Positions 1 to 9,075 of a DNA stretch of 64,000 nt are shown here, piece after piece (position 1 is the first letter of the stretch; each line of letters begins with the position of its first letter). A program made the position numbers and the translations under genes. The notes under the pieces are model-generated. The model had not been told where the DNA came from. It saw nothing but the letters and a program-made list of their open reading frames with translations, and ran no database searches. Source of the stretch: an uncultured Chryseobacterium sp. (GTDB lineage: Bacteria; Bacteroidota; Bacteroidia; Flavobacteriales; Weeksellaceae); assembly GCA_913778085.1 (NCBI GenBank), contig CAJYXJ010000072.1:30390-94389 (forward strand), given 5' to 3'.

Positions 1-19
1 AGCCTTTTTAATTTTACCT

Positions 20-46
20 AAAAAAGACTGCCTTAAAAAGACAGTC
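20..46 (-). terminator. Terminator after the STAS-like gene
   Basis: Read on the minus strand, a GACTG...CAGTC hairpin with an inner CTT/AAG pairing is followed by a run of six T. It lies about 25 bases past the stop codon of the STAS-like gene. Confidence 0.7.
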
Positions 47-71
47 CTCAGTTGTTTTTATAATAAGCTGT

Positions 72-452
72 TTACGCTTCCACTTCATTCCCATTTTTAC
101 ACCAGTACAAAGCATTGTAAAGGTTTCCTTTCGGGAAAGATTTAAATTCTCCGGGCATTACCACACTGAAAATATCAGTGAAATTTTGCACCCCTTCCTT
201 ATCCGTAACAATTGCAGCCCTGTTCCATTGGGTTAAATTTTTTAATCCTAAAATAGCATCCTGCAGCCATGCGCCCATAGTAAATTTATCCAGGTCAGTA
301 TCCAAATACAACAGATAATTCAGTTCATTGTATTCATCCACCTTTCTCTGCACATGAGGAAGTACCAGGTTTTGAAAATCTTCTTTCGTCACGTCTCCCG
401 TTGCGCTGAAAGCAGCAACATTTTCCGGAGCCTCTGGAATAATCGTTATCAT
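72..452 (-). CDS. STAS/SpoIIAA-like protein
   Basis: A 126-residue cytoplasmic protein that resembles the SpoIIAA-like family (DUF3478): alternating strands and helices, an early GDVTKEDF segment and a C-terminal W-x-K-N. The family adopts the STAS fold of anti-anti-sigma factors, but its members usually lack a defined partner and the phosphorylatable serine is not obvious here. No signal peptide or membrane segment is visible. The gene is monocistronic and ends at a clear terminator. The family call is from memory of the sequence pattern; no role can be assigned from context. Confidence 0.7.
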   Translation of the reverse strand: MITIIPEAPENVAAFSATGDVTKEDFQNLVLPHVQRKVDEYNELNYLLYLDTDLDKFTMGAWLQDAILGLKNLTQWNRAAIVTDKEGVQNFTDIFSVVMPGEFKSFPKGNLYNALYWCKNGNEVEA

Positions 453-597
453 ATTGTATATATTATTGTGGTTGATTTTAGGTTGACAACAACAATTAAA
501 CCATTATTTAAATTTTTGTGGTATGCAAGATAATTTATTCGTTTTATTTTGAATAGTTTATTAAAATATCTGCAATTTGTATTATTTAAAGATGAAA

Positions 598-624
598 AAC
601 CCGCAGTCGGTTGAACTACGGGTT
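598..624 (-). terminator. Terminator after SIMPL gene
   Basis: AACCCG/CGGGTT hairpin followed on the minus strand by TTTTTC, about 55 bases past the stop of the SIMPL-domain gene. Confidence 0.6.
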
Positions 625-680
625 AAACACTCAAAATATATATTTATGCTGAAGGATATTTCAGCCGTTATACAGCAGAT

Positions 681-1355
681 TTACAGAATTTCGTATTTTG
701 TTTTGATACTGTATTTCAGCTTGATATTATCGATATTGTCAAACGAATAATCAGCGTTGGCATCCGCAGCTTCCAGCTGAATATTGGCTACTTTGCTTCT
801 GAAGCTCATCGGAAGGACGGTATCGCTGGTATAATCTTCAATTTCTGTAATCTCAAGAGGCGTTCCCGCTTTTTTGCCGATGCTTTCCAACAGATAGTCG
901 GCCTTCTCTCTGGCTGATTTTAAAGCGTTCACCTTTACGGTTTTTCTGAAATCGGCGATTTTCGTATTTTTGATTTCACTGATGTTGATGCTGGTTACCC
1001 ATTTCTGGTTAAGACTTTCAAACAGATTTCCCATCTCCGTATTCTTGGTGACCTTAAACTGAAGGCTTTTGGTAAAAACTTTTACTTTGGAATAGATATT
1101 CTGGTACATCGATTTGAATTTGATGTCTTCGTTTTTCACTCCGTTTTTCTTCAGGATCTCAAACAGCTGTTTTTCATTGTCCGCCAGCTGGTTTTTATTG
1201 TCGCCTTTGATACCGATATTGAAAATAATTTCATCCGGTTCCACTTCCATTTCCGCTACTCCCGTTACTTCAATAAAATTTTTTTTGATCTCCTGTGCGT
1301 TGATCAGGCTTCCGAATGTCAGAAATCCGATCAGTAAAAAATGTCTCCATTTCAT
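681..1355 (-). CDS. SIMPL domain-containing secreted protein
   Basis: A 224-residue exported protein. Residues 1-20 form a signal peptide ending at NAQ. The rest matches the SIMPL (DUF541) family: an opening 'VTGVAEMEVEPDEIIFNIGI' strand, a central helix, and a later KALKSAREKADYL-type helix (here NALKSAREKADYL), which is the family's hallmark. SIMPL proteins are periplasmic or surface proteins of poorly known function; some relatives (BP26, YggE) form rings or respond to oxidative stress. A second, more divergent SIMPL-like gene lies 0.8 kb downstream in coordinates (2151-3092), with a small lipoprotein between them. Confidence 0.85.
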   Translation of the reverse strand: MKWRHFLLIGFLTFGSLINAQEIKKNFIEVTGVAEMEVEPDEIIFNIGIKGDNKNQLADNEKQLFEILKKNGVKNEDIKFKSMYQNIYSKVKVFTKSLQFKVTKNTEMGNLFESLNQKWVTSINISEIKNTKIADFRKTVKVNALKSAREKADYLLESIGKKAGTPLEITEIEDYTSDTVLPMSFRSKVANIQLEAADANADYSFDNIDNIKLKYSIKTKYEIL

Positions 1356-1686
1356 AATTTCCTTTTTTAATTTTAAATTTCTAAAGTAAAATTACGAAAA
1401 GATATAATCATAAATCCGGTAGAAATGGTGAAACGGCGGTTTGACTTGGTGAATGCACCGGAATGAAAGAGCAATATTTTAACGTAAATTCGAGGAGATT
1501 CAATTTATTTCCAGCTGTTTAAAAAGATCAGTAATTTATATAAAGTTTTTCCTTCACAAAGTGCAAACAGGATCATTTGATATTATTATCGATATGTTAA
1601 TAAAAAGAAACTTCCAGCATCCGGCTTCCATCTTCCAGCCTTTTAAACCCATCTTCTGCTTCGGATTCTCTATATTTTACAACCGA
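1356..1686. other. Intergenic region with one copy of a dispersed repeat
   Basis: 331 bases without a convincing gene. Positions 1612-1640 carry a CATCCGGCTTCC-type repeat that recurs at 15499, 37141 and, inverted, at 39599 and 60838. The rest is AT-rich and presumably holds the promoter of the SIMPL gene; no perfect TAnnTTTG box was found. Confidence 0.5.
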
Positions 1687-2046
1687 TTACCGGTTCGTCA
1701 GAATAATCGATTTTCCGTTTCGCGTAATGAAGGTCCTGGCTTTTGAAAACAGTTTTGTCTTAATGATCAGCGCATCATCGCTTTCGGAAATCTGATACGG
1801 CTCGGAAGCTAAAAACGCATCGTTGCAGCAATGTTCAAACAATTTCGTCGTTCCCGATTCATCAACCGAATAAAAATCCACTTTGTAATGATGGATTCCC
1901 GTCTGATAATACCGGTAAATGATTTTCTCGTTGAGATCGCTCGAAATAATCTTGGTTTCCATAAAGTCGCTTTGCTCCAGGAAAGAGCAGTTTTGTAGCA
2001 ATACAACGGATAAGCTTAAAAGGTATAGGTGTTTTTTCATACTCAT
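1687..2046 (-). CDS. Small lipoprotein of unknown function
   Basis: A 119-residue protein with a lipoprotein signal: MKK start, hydrophobic core and a lipobox LQNC at about residues 17-20. The mature part is mostly beta-strand-like with several Tyr and charged residues (KIIYRYYQTG, YKVDFYSVDESG). No family recognised. Translation may start at 2046 or at the second ATG at 2040 (MKKHLY), which looks more like a standard signal peptide. It lies between the two SIMPL genes on the same strand, but spacing above 100 bases on one side argues against tight coupling. Confidence 0.65.
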   Translation of the reverse strand: MSMKKHLYLLSLSVVLLQNCSFLEQSDFMETKIISSDLNEKIIYRYYQTGIHHYKVDFYSVDESGTTKLFEHCCNDAFLASEPYQISESDDALIIKTKLFSKARTFITRNGKSIILTNR

Positions 2047-2150
2047 ATTTTGGTTCTAACAAATATAAGGACTGCTAAATCGTTGACTGTTAACGGAATT
2101 TCAATTAATATTAAGGAATTGAGAATACATAATCCGGAAGATGGGCAGGT

Positions 2151-3092
2151 TTAGAATAATCCGAACCGTTTCTTTTCTTTTTTTGTGGCTGCCGCTTGAG
2201 TCTTTTCTTTTTTCATATCCCTTCTGACGGTTAATTTTATTTCATACATCACCTGAATCACCGGCTCATGAATCACCGGATTAATCACAAAATCAAATTC
2301 CTTGTCCAGTACAGGCTGGTAATATAAGGTTACGGATTTGGCTGCAGGATTCACATTGGCAAACCGGGTAAGCGCCAGCGAAGAACTGTTGTAGGCTTCA
2401 TAGGACTTATACATTTCCGTAGGCAGGACCGTCCTGAAGCCGTCGTTCACATTTTTTGGTGCATTGGTAAAATCTTCTCCCAAACAGGATTCCATATTTT
2501 TCATCTTTTCTTCCAGGGATGCTTTGGCTTTGTTTATCAGTTCTTTACGGATGTCTTCAATGCTGTCGGAAAAATAGTCTACCCTTACCAGATCATAAAT
2601 TTCATTTTTTGATAAAATGGCGATAAAATGATTAAGCTGGGCGGGATCGGAAAATTTGATATGAATGTTTTTCTTCAGTTCAAATCCGGCGGGAACTTCA
2701 TTATATGTTTTTTTACTTGACGTTTTCTTTTCGGCGTTATATTGATAAACAGGGACGAATGATACCATATCAATATAAGTTTCCACACTTTTAAAAGTAT
2801 TGATCTGGACGATGGAATTATTGATGCGGTTTTCGAGAAGGCTGTTGACTTCTTCCGCACTTTCACCCACCTGAGTGACACTGAAAACAGCAACATATTT
2901 TTCCGCTTTTACATTGGCCAGTCCTTTTACGCTGATTACATTTTCGTTCAGACTGGAATCGATGACGGGAGCTGCAATGTTGATATTACTCTCGGAATAA
3001 GAGGTTTGATTCCTGTAATTGATGTTTCCCGAAATCTGCGAATGTACGGTTTGGGATAATAACAGCGTAGTGAATGCCACAATACTTTTCAT
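2151..3092 (-). CDS. Divergent SIMPL-like secreted protein
   Basis: A 313-residue exported protein with signal peptide at residues 1-18 (ending VHSQ). Residues from about 50 start a SIMPL-type strand (ISVKGLANVKAEKYVAVFSVTQVGES), and the helix around 'IRKELINKAKASLEEKM' corresponds to the family's conserved A-x-x-K-A helix, so I place it in or near DUF541. It is longer than the neighbour at 681-1355 and ends in a Lys-rich tail (KKEKTQAAATKKEKKRFGLF) that could bind nucleic acid or anionic surface polymers, or be a disordered end. It is transcribed divergently from the histidine kinase gene. Confidence 0.7.
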   Translation of the reverse strand: MKSIVAFTTLLLSQTVHSQISGNINYRNQTSYSESNINIAAPVIDSSLNENVISVKGLANVKAEKYVAVFSVTQVGESAEEVNSLLENRINNSIVQINTFKSVETYIDMVSFVPVYQYNAEKKTSSKKTYNEVPAGFELKKNIHIKFSDPAQLNHFIAILSKNEIYDLVRVDYFSDSIEDIRKELINKAKASLEEKMKNMESCLGEDFTNAPKNVNDGFRTVLPTEMYKSYEAYNSSSLALTRFANVNPAAKSVTLYYQPVLDKEFDFVINPVIHEPVIQVMYEIKLTVRRDMKKEKTQAAATKKEKKRFGLF

Positions 3093-3211
3093 GATCGTTA
3101 TATTTTAAATTACAGCACAAACTTAAGCTTAGATTTCTGGCAGAATCCATCCGACTTGGTGAGCCTGTGATTTCACTTGGTGAATGATTTTCTGTAAACT
3201 GCAGATATGTA

Positions 3212-3219
3212 TATCTTTG
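3212..3219 (+). promoter_or_regulatory. -7 box TATCTTTG directly before the histidine kinase gene
   Basis: Perfect match to the Bacteroidota -7 consensus TAnnTTTG. Its last base is only five bases before the ATG at 3224, so transcription would begin at or next to the start codon. No TTG was found at the expected -33 distance. Confidence 0.45.
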
Positions 3220-3223
3220 TTTT

Positions 3224-5008
3224 ATGAAAATCTGCCGTTTTTTTATATTTTTCTTTGTGCTGTTTCTGGGAAATAAAGTGTGCTCCCAGAGCGGTAATGT
3301 TGTACAGGATGTTAAGGTACAAAGCAAAAAGCTCGAAAAAGCGGTGGATGCCAAAGACGAATCTTCGCAGGCTGATTCCTATTACAGCATCGGGGAAACT
3401 TTTTTCAGGGACGGAAACTTCCGTAAAAGCGAGGAATATTATACCAAGGCTAAAAGTATCTATGAAAGACTCAATGATAAGCCCAATATAGAGAAGGCAA
3501 GCCGTAAACTGGCGCAGTCGCAGGAAAAGCAGAATAAAATTACCCCGGCAATTACCAATTACAACAGAGCGGCAGAAGTAAGCTTTTCTAAAAGCCGTGC
3601 TCTTAATTCCAACGATGCAGCTAGGCTCTCTGTAAGTTCTCCTGAAGCAAAGGAAGAAGCAATTCAGAGCAACATCCAGCTCAGTGAAAAAACCGGGGAT
3701 AAAGCGGACCTGGCAACGAGTTACAGCCAGATGGCAGACCTGAATATTCAGCAGAACGATATTCCGAAAGCGGAGGCCAACCTGACGAGTGCTTATAAAA
3801 TCTCTAAAAAGGAAGCTCCGCAGCAGGCACTGGAAATCAATCGTAAGCTGACGGATTTTTATGTCGACAATAAAAAATTCGATAAAGCTATCGAAGCGAA
3901 AAAGACGGTTTTAAAGGAAGACTTCGTAAAGGACAATTCCCGGAACGAAGTAAAGCAGATCCAGGAGCTTGCAGATATTTACATTAAGAAAAATGATCCG
4001 GAAGAAGCCATCGGCCTGCTGAAAAAATCGTATGCCCTTGCTCTGAAGAAAGGACACACCCTTGAAGCCCAGAAAAGCGTTCAGACCCTTGACAGCCTCT
4101 ATAATATTTCTGAAAATACCGATGCATCAATACATCTTTACCGGGATTTTTTAGGTAAACTTCCGGAACTCGTGGTTAAAGATAAAAGTCTGGTTGATGA
4201 AAAGATTCTTGAAGATACCGAGCAGAAAATAAGCCAGCTTGAAAAAGAAAAACAGTTGAAAGACGAGCTGATCCGCAAGAAAAATATTTTCAATTATGGT
4301 TTGATCGCCGCATTGGTTATCTTAACAGGATTGATGGTATTCATTTTCAGGACCCTGAAAAAAGTTCAGGTGAAAAATAAAAAAATTGCCTTGCAGTCGC
4401 TGCGTCGTGAAATGAATCCGCACTTTATTTTCAACAGCTTAAACTCGGTAAACCATTTTATTTCAACCAATAATGAACTGGAAGCCAATCAGTATCTGAC
4501 CAGATTTTCAAAACTGATGCGCGGGGTAATGGAAAATTCCACGGAAGATTTCATCCCTTTTCAGCAAGAGCTGGATCTTCTGCAGAATTACCTGGCATTG
4601 GAAAAAACCCGCTTTGCGGATAAATTCGACTATGAAATTGATGTAGATGAAAGCCTGAATACCCAAAGCCTGAAAGTTCCCGGGATGCTCGTACAGCCGT
4701 TCCTGGAAAATGCCATCTGGCACGGACTTCGTTATAGGATCACCAAAGGATTTCTGACCCTGAGATTTGAAAAGCAAAACCAGCAGCTGAAAATAACCAT
4801 TGAAGACAACGGCATTGGCATCGGAGAAAGCAAAAAGCAGAAGACGGAACACCAAAAAGCCAGGAAAGGCCGCGGTATGAAAAATACACTGGAGCGGATG
4901 GCTCTGCTGAATGATCTGTACCATCGAGACATCCGATGCAAGATTGTTGATAAAGAGAATGCAGCAGGCGTTTGGGTTGAAATTAATTATAAACTGACAG
5001 AGAAATGA
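3224..5008 (+). CDS. TPR-containing LytS-family sensor histidine kinase
   Basis: A 594-residue membrane sensor kinase. Residues 1-21 form a signal peptide, so the TPR region (about 45-330; repeated Y/A-rich helices such as ADSYYSIGETFFRDG) lies in the periplasm. A coiled segment precedes one membrane span (about 356-374). The cytoplasmic part is a His_kinase (LytS/YehU type) domain with His400 in NPHFIFNSLNS, then an HATPase with ENAIWHGL and a G-x-G-M-KNT loop. It overlaps the following LytTR regulator by four bases (ATGA), so the two form a two-component pair. The TPR domain probably senses a protein or cell-envelope signal; the signal is unknown. Confidence 0.92.
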   Translation: MKICRFFIFFFVLFLGNKVCSQSGNVVQDVKVQSKKLEKAVDAKDESSQADSYYSIGETFFRDGNFRKSEEYYTKAKSIYERLNDKPNIEKASRKLAQSQEKQNKITPAITNYNRAAEVSFSKSRALNSNDAARLSVSSPEAKEEAIQSNIQLSEKTGDKADLATSYSQMADLNIQQNDIPKAEANLTSAYKISKKEAPQQALEINRKLTDFYVDNKKFDKAIEAKKTVLKEDFVKDNSRNEVKQIQELADIYIKKNDPEEAIGLLKKSYALALKKGHTLEAQKSVQTLDSLYNISENTDASIHLYRDFLGKLPELVVKDKSLVDEKILEDTEQKISQLEKEKQLKDELIRKKNIFNYGLIAALVILTGLMVFIFRTLKKVQVKNKKIALQSLRREMNPHFIFNSLNSVNHFISTNNELEANQYLTRFSKLMRGVMENSTEDFIPFQQELDLLQNYLALEKTRFADKFDYEIDVDESLNTQSLKVPGMLVQPFLENAIWHGLRYRITKGFLTLRFEKQNQQLKITIEDNGIGIGESKKQKTEHQKARKGRGMKNTLERMALLNDLYHRDIRCKIVDKENAAGVWVEINYKLTEK

Positions 5009-5739
5009 AAATAAAAGCCGTCATCATAGACGATGAACTGATGGCCAGAGAGGTTCTGAGAAGCTATCTTACCAAATACTGTCCGCAGGTAGAGATTGTA
5101 GGAGAAGCGGAAAATATCAGGGAAGCCGTTCCCTTAATCGCCGGTAAACAACCGCAGCTTGTTTTTCTCGATGTCGAGATGCCCTTTGGAAATGCCTTTG
5201 ATGTTCTTGAGGCCACGAAAGACTTTTCCTACGAAACGATCTTTATTACTGCTTTCTCGCAGTATTCGCTACAAGCACTCAATAAATCGGCCAGCTATTA
5301 TATCTTAAAGCCCATTGATATTCAGGAGCTGATCCTGGCGGTAAATAAAGTAGCGGAAAGCCTTGAGAAAAAAGAAGAACTCAACCGCAACAAGATCCTT
5401 CTCGAAAATTTAAAACAGAAACCTGAAAAGCAACAGCTGATTCTTCCTACATTGCAGGGATTTGACGTGGTAAAAACGGAAGACATTATGAGGTTGCAGG
5501 CAGATGGGAATTTTACCCAGATTTATCTTACAGATGGTTCCAAAAAAATGGTCTGCCGCTTTCTGAAACATTTTGATGATCTGCTTGAAGCCCCATTTGT
5601 AAGGGTTCACCGCTCGCATATCATCAATACCCATTTCGTGAAGTCTTACCATAAAAGCGGAACGGTAACCCTTTCAGACGACACCGAAATCGAAGTCTCC
5701 GGCAGCTTCAAAGAAAATTTCCTCAACGTTTTTTCGTAA
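5005..5739 (+). CDS. LytTR-family response regulator
   Basis: A 244-residue response regulator. Residues 1-120 are the receiver domain, with the acidic pair DD at 9-10, the phospho-acceptor Asp56 in LVFLDVEMP and Lys in ILKPI. Residues about 145-244 are a LytTR DNA-binding domain (VRVHRSHIINTHFV...). It is translationally coupled to the TPR kinase by the ATGA overlap. LytTR regulators usually bind paired direct repeats upstream of a few target genes; no obvious target site was identified in the window. Confidence 0.93.
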   Translation: MKIKAVIIDDELMAREVLRSYLTKYCPQVEIVGEAENIREAVPLIAGKQPQLVFLDVEMPFGNAFDVLEATKDFSYETIFITAFSQYSLQALNKSASYYILKPIDIQELILAVNKVAESLEKKEELNRNKILLENLKQKPEKQQLILPTLQGFDVVKTEDIMRLQADGNFTQIYLTDGSKKMVCRFLKHFDDLLEAPFVRVHRSHIINTHFVKSYHKSGTVTLSDDTEIEVSGSFKENFLNVFS

Positions 5740-5808
5740 GGCAGGAAAACGGCATTTCTTTCAGGCATCATTTTTGAAGAATTCCGGGTACCACAAAAAT
5801 ATTCCGTT

Positions 5809-6348
5809 ATGAAGATGCTGAAGAAAATGGCCATTCCCGTTTCATTGGGGATTTTAGGACTGATAATTTTAAACTCCTGTTCCGTAGGAATTCCGAAAGG
5901 TGTTGATGCCGTTCAGGATTTCAAAGTTGATCAATACCTTGGCAAATGGTACGAGATAGCCCGTTTTGATTACAAATTCGAGAGAAATATGGATAACGTG
6001 ACGGCCACCTATTCCAAAAATCCGGACGGAACCATCAAAGTTGACAACCGGGGTTATAACTATGTGAAAAAAGAATGGAAAGAATCCGTTGGCGAAGCCC
6101 GGTTTGTAAACGGTGAGAACGAAGCGCGTTTAAAAGTTTCTTTTTTCAAACCGATTTGGGCGGGTTATAACGTTGTTGATATCGATGAAAATTACCAGTA
6201 TGCTTTAATTATGGGGAACAATTTGAAATACCTTTGGATCCTTTCTCGTACCAAAGAAATTCCGGACAGTATCAAGCAGAAATTTCTTGCAAAAGCAAAA
6301 AGCGTCGGCTACAACACTCATGAGCTCATCTGGGTAAAGCATGATTAA
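5809..6348 (+). CDS. Lipocalin family lipoprotein (Blc-type)
   Basis: A 179-residue protein with a lipoprotein signal (lipobox LNSC at about 22-25) followed by a lipocalin barrel. The GxW signature is present as YLGKWYEIARFDYKFER, and the C-terminal strand pattern LWILSRTKEIPDSI matches bacterial Blc lipocalins. Blc proteins are outer-membrane lipoproteins that bind lysophospholipids or fatty acids and are induced under envelope stress. It follows the two-component pair by about 70 bases on the same strand and could be co-transcribed, but this is inference. Confidence 0.92.
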   Translation: MKMLKKMAIPVSLGILGLIILNSCSVGIPKGVDAVQDFKVDQYLGKWYEIARFDYKFERNMDNVTATYSKNPDGTIKVDNRGYNYVKKEWKESVGEARFVNGENEARLKVSFFKPIWAGYNVVDIDENYQYALIMGNNLKYLWILSRTKEIPDSIKQKFLAKAKSVGYNTHELIWVKHD

Positions 6349-7156
6349 AGTGATTTAATCCTTCATAGTTCCGCAGGAGCCTAAACTCAAACCTTTCCAC
6401 TCAGCAAGTCGCTGATACTATGTTTAGATTCCTGCGGAAATAGAAGATTCGACGGAGTCAATGACAAATGGATGGAATGTATTTTTAAGCAAGTATTTTT
6501 TCCGGTGTTTTGTCATTGGCTATCTTAAACAAATATTTCTCCCATTTATTATTCCCGCAGGGAATCTAAACGCGAATCTTGCCGTGCTATTCTCTAATAC
6601 GATGTTGAGATTCTTGCAAAATAACAAACGGAGTGATAAAATTTTTCTCCAATATTTTCGAAATCCTTGTCATTGACTATTTTAGACAATTCCCCCGCAT
6701 TTTGTCATTCCCGCAGGGAATCTAAACCCGAATCTTGCCGTGTTTCTCTAAAACGATGTTGAGATTCTTGCAAAATAACAAACGGAGTGATAAAATTTTT
6801 ATCCAATATTTCCCGGCATCTTGTCATTCCCGCAGAGAATCTAAACACGAATTTGCCTTTCTTCTGTAATACTATGTTTGGATTCCTGCGAAATGACAAT
6901 CCTGACGTAGTATTTTTGTAGATAACTTTTAAATTACCATCATTGACTCCGTCGAATCTTCTATTTCCGCAGGAATCCATTCCCCAATCTTTTCGTGCTT
7001 CTTTCTAATACGATGTTGATATTCTTAACCAATTACAAACAGAGTGAACAATCAAAGAAAATCTCAGATTTTCTTTCTCATGTGTTCTAAGATATTCTCA
7101 AAAGCCGGAAGCCTGAAATCTTATGTTTCTCATGTGTTATTTCTTCAAAAATTAAC
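6349..7156. repeat. Cluster of nested palindromic intergenic repeats
   Basis: 808 bases with no credible gene. A perfect 38-base inverted repeat (6427-6464 against 6940-6977) brackets a 551-bp block. Inside are two near-identical direct copies of a unit of about 110 bases (6550-6660 and 6705-6815) and a degenerate third from 6824. Each unit opens with TCATTCCCGCAGGGAATC or a variant. The same family forms a cleaner element at 22965-23188. The short reading frames here are produced by the repeats. Confidence 0.8.
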
Positions 7157-7633
7157 TCAATTCAATCCTTTATACTCCTTCCATTCTTCAAAGCGGTGAT
7201 CTATTACCTGCTTCATCAGGTCATAGTTTTCATAGGTATCTTCAATATGATAGAAGGTTTCATATTCGTAATCGTTCTCTTCGGCTTTTGTATCAAAAAG
7301 ATTTACATAATCGTCTGCAAATGAGCTGAACCGGTTTCCGAAAGCCGTTTCGTCCTTGTAATAATCTTGTGCAAATGCATTTCCCATCAGATTCAGGTCA
7401 TATTCTGAGAATTTTCCTTCCATACAATCCATAACGAATTCAGCGCCTGTCATTTCACGGCGTCTGATCTTTTCGATTTTCTCTCTGGCATTTTCTTTTA
7501 ACTCTTCGGAGATCAGGTCTTTACCAATACACCAGTTGAGGAACATCCCGGTGTGGGTGGCTCCGTTGTTTTCAGAAAGCTCTTCAGGAAAATCTCCGCC
7601 GTAATGCCATGAAGCATCGTCATATTTAGACAT
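7157..7633 (-). CDS. Conserved hypothetical protein (DUF7832-like)
   Basis: A 158-residue soluble, acidic protein that begins MSKYDDASWHYGGDFPEEL and continues with GATHTGMFLNWCI. This opening matches, from memory, a conserved family now called DUF7832, whose function is not known; some members occur near immunity or toxin genes. No signal peptide or membrane span. The gene stands alone beside a repeat cluster, divergent from cinA. Coding status is well supported by length and composition; function is not. Confidence 0.75.
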   Translation of the reverse strand: MSKYDDASWHYGGDFPEELSENNGATHTGMFLNWCIGKDLISEELKENAREKIEKIRRREMTGAEFVMDCMEGKFSEYDLNLMGNAFAQDYYKDETAFGNRFSSFADDYVNLFDTKAEENDYEYETFYHIEDTYENYDLMKQVIDHRFEEWKEYKGLN

Positions 7634-7740
7634 AATGATCGTTTAATAATTTCCCCCAAAAATAGAAAAAATCAATTTATATTGCCGGGCCAGCGGAAAT
7701 TTCCGTCATTTGTGTAGAAATTTTTTCGACCTGATATTAT

Positions 7741-8991
7741 ATGAAAAATGCTGTTCTGATCACCATCGGTGACGAAATCCTTTCGGGGAATACGGTAGAT
7801 ACCAATTCCAACTTTATTGCAGCCGAACTTAAAAACATCGGAATCAAAGTGATACAGATCTTTACGATCTCAGACGAAATTGAAACCATCAAAGAAACCA
7901 TACAAACTGCCTTCATAAGCGGAGATGTGATTATTACCACCGGCGGGCTGGGCCCAACCCGCGACGATAAAACAAAAAAAGCCATTGCTGAGTTTTTCAA
8001 TGATGAGCTGGCTCTGGATGAAGTAACTTTTAATCACCTGAAATCTTATATGGAAAAACGCGGCCGCCTGGAAATCTTGGAAAGAAACCGCGAGCAGGCT
8101 TTTGTTCCTACAAAATCCAGGGTCTTTCAAAACCACTTCGGGACCGCGCCTTGTACGATGATGGAGGAGAACGGAAAACTGCTGTTCAGCCTTCCCGGAG
8201 TTCCTTACGAAGTGAAACCGCTGATCAAAGATCAGATTATTCCGTATCTGCATGAAAAATTCAGCCTGAATTATATTTCAACAAGAATCGTCTCCGTAGT
8301 AGGTATTCCCGAAAGTATCTTGGCTGATATCATTGAAGGCTGGGAACTGGCGTTGCCGGAGAACTTATCCCTTTCTTACCTTCCGGTTGGAACACGGGTT
8401 AAATTGCGTTTAACGGCAACCGGTGAAGATGAAGCGGCTTTGCAGCAGCAGCTGGAAGAAGAAATCCGGAAACTGTTGCCTTTAATCAAAGATAATGTCA
8501 TTGCCACTTCCGAAGACAAAATCGAGAAGATCCTTGCCGAGATTTTAACCGGAAGAAAACTTACCATTTCCACCGCAGAAAGCTGTACGGGCGGGGAACT
8601 GGCTAAAATGATCACCTCGGTTTCGGGAAGCTCAAATTATTTCCTGGGAGGAATCGTTCCCTACGCTACCGAAAAGAAAATCGAAATCCTGAAAGTAAAC
8701 AGGAAAACGGTGGAAAAATTTACGGTGGTCAGCGAGGAAGTAGCAGCGGAAATGGCTGAAGGCTGTCAGAAATTATTCGGTACCGATATTTCACTGTCTA
8801 CAACGGGTGTGGCGGGGCCTGGAAAAGGAGAAGACGGAAATGAGGTGGGAACAGTTTTCTATACCATCCGTGTACATGATAAGGAATTTACTTCCAAATT
8901 GTATATGCCGCAACTCGAAAGGCTGGATTTTATGTATTTTGTATCACAGAAGATTATTCAGGATTTGGTGGGAATTCTTATAAATAATTAA
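7741..8991 (+). CDS. cinA: CinA-family nicotinamide-nucleotide amidohydrolase
   Basis: A 416-residue two-domain protein of typical CinA length. The N-terminal MoaB/MogA-like domain (about 1-170) carries TIGDEILSGNTVDTN and TTGGLGPTRDD. The C-terminal CinA domain (about 255-416) has the AESCTGG motif near residue 280 and TTGVAGPGKG, which are the active-site regions for deamidation of nicotinamide mononucleotide to nicotinate mononucleotide. Role: salvage of NMN released by NAD-dependent DNA ligase; also linked to competence in some bacteria. ATG start is unambiguous. Monocistronic. Confidence 0.96.
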   Translation: MKNAVLITIGDEILSGNTVDTNSNFIAAELKNIGIKVIQIFTISDEIETIKETIQTAFISGDVIITTGGLGPTRDDKTKKAIAEFFNDELALDEVTFNHLKSYMEKRGRLEILERNREQAFVPTKSRVFQNHFGTAPCTMMEENGKLLFSLPGVPYEVKPLIKDQIIPYLHEKFSLNYISTRIVSVVGIPESILADIIEGWELALPENLSLSYLPVGTRVKLRLTATGEDEAALQQQLEEEIRKLLPLIKDNVIATSEDKIEKILAEILTGRKLTISTAESCTGGELAKMITSVSGSSNYFLGGIVPYATEKKIEILKVNRKTVEKFTVVSEEVAAEMAEGCQKLFGTDISLSTTGVAGPGKGEDGNEVGTVFYTIRVHDKEFTSKLYMPQLERLDFMYFVSQKIIQDLVGILINN

Positions 8992-9075
8992 AACGATGAT
9001 TTGATTTTAATATTTTTTTAATTAAATACAAACTGATTTTTCACGACTTTTGTAATTTAAAATCAAAAGTTTTTA

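Noticed and set aside
6461-6980. Short frames on both strands in the repeat cluster
   Set aside because: They are produced by the repeat units and read through inverted repeats.
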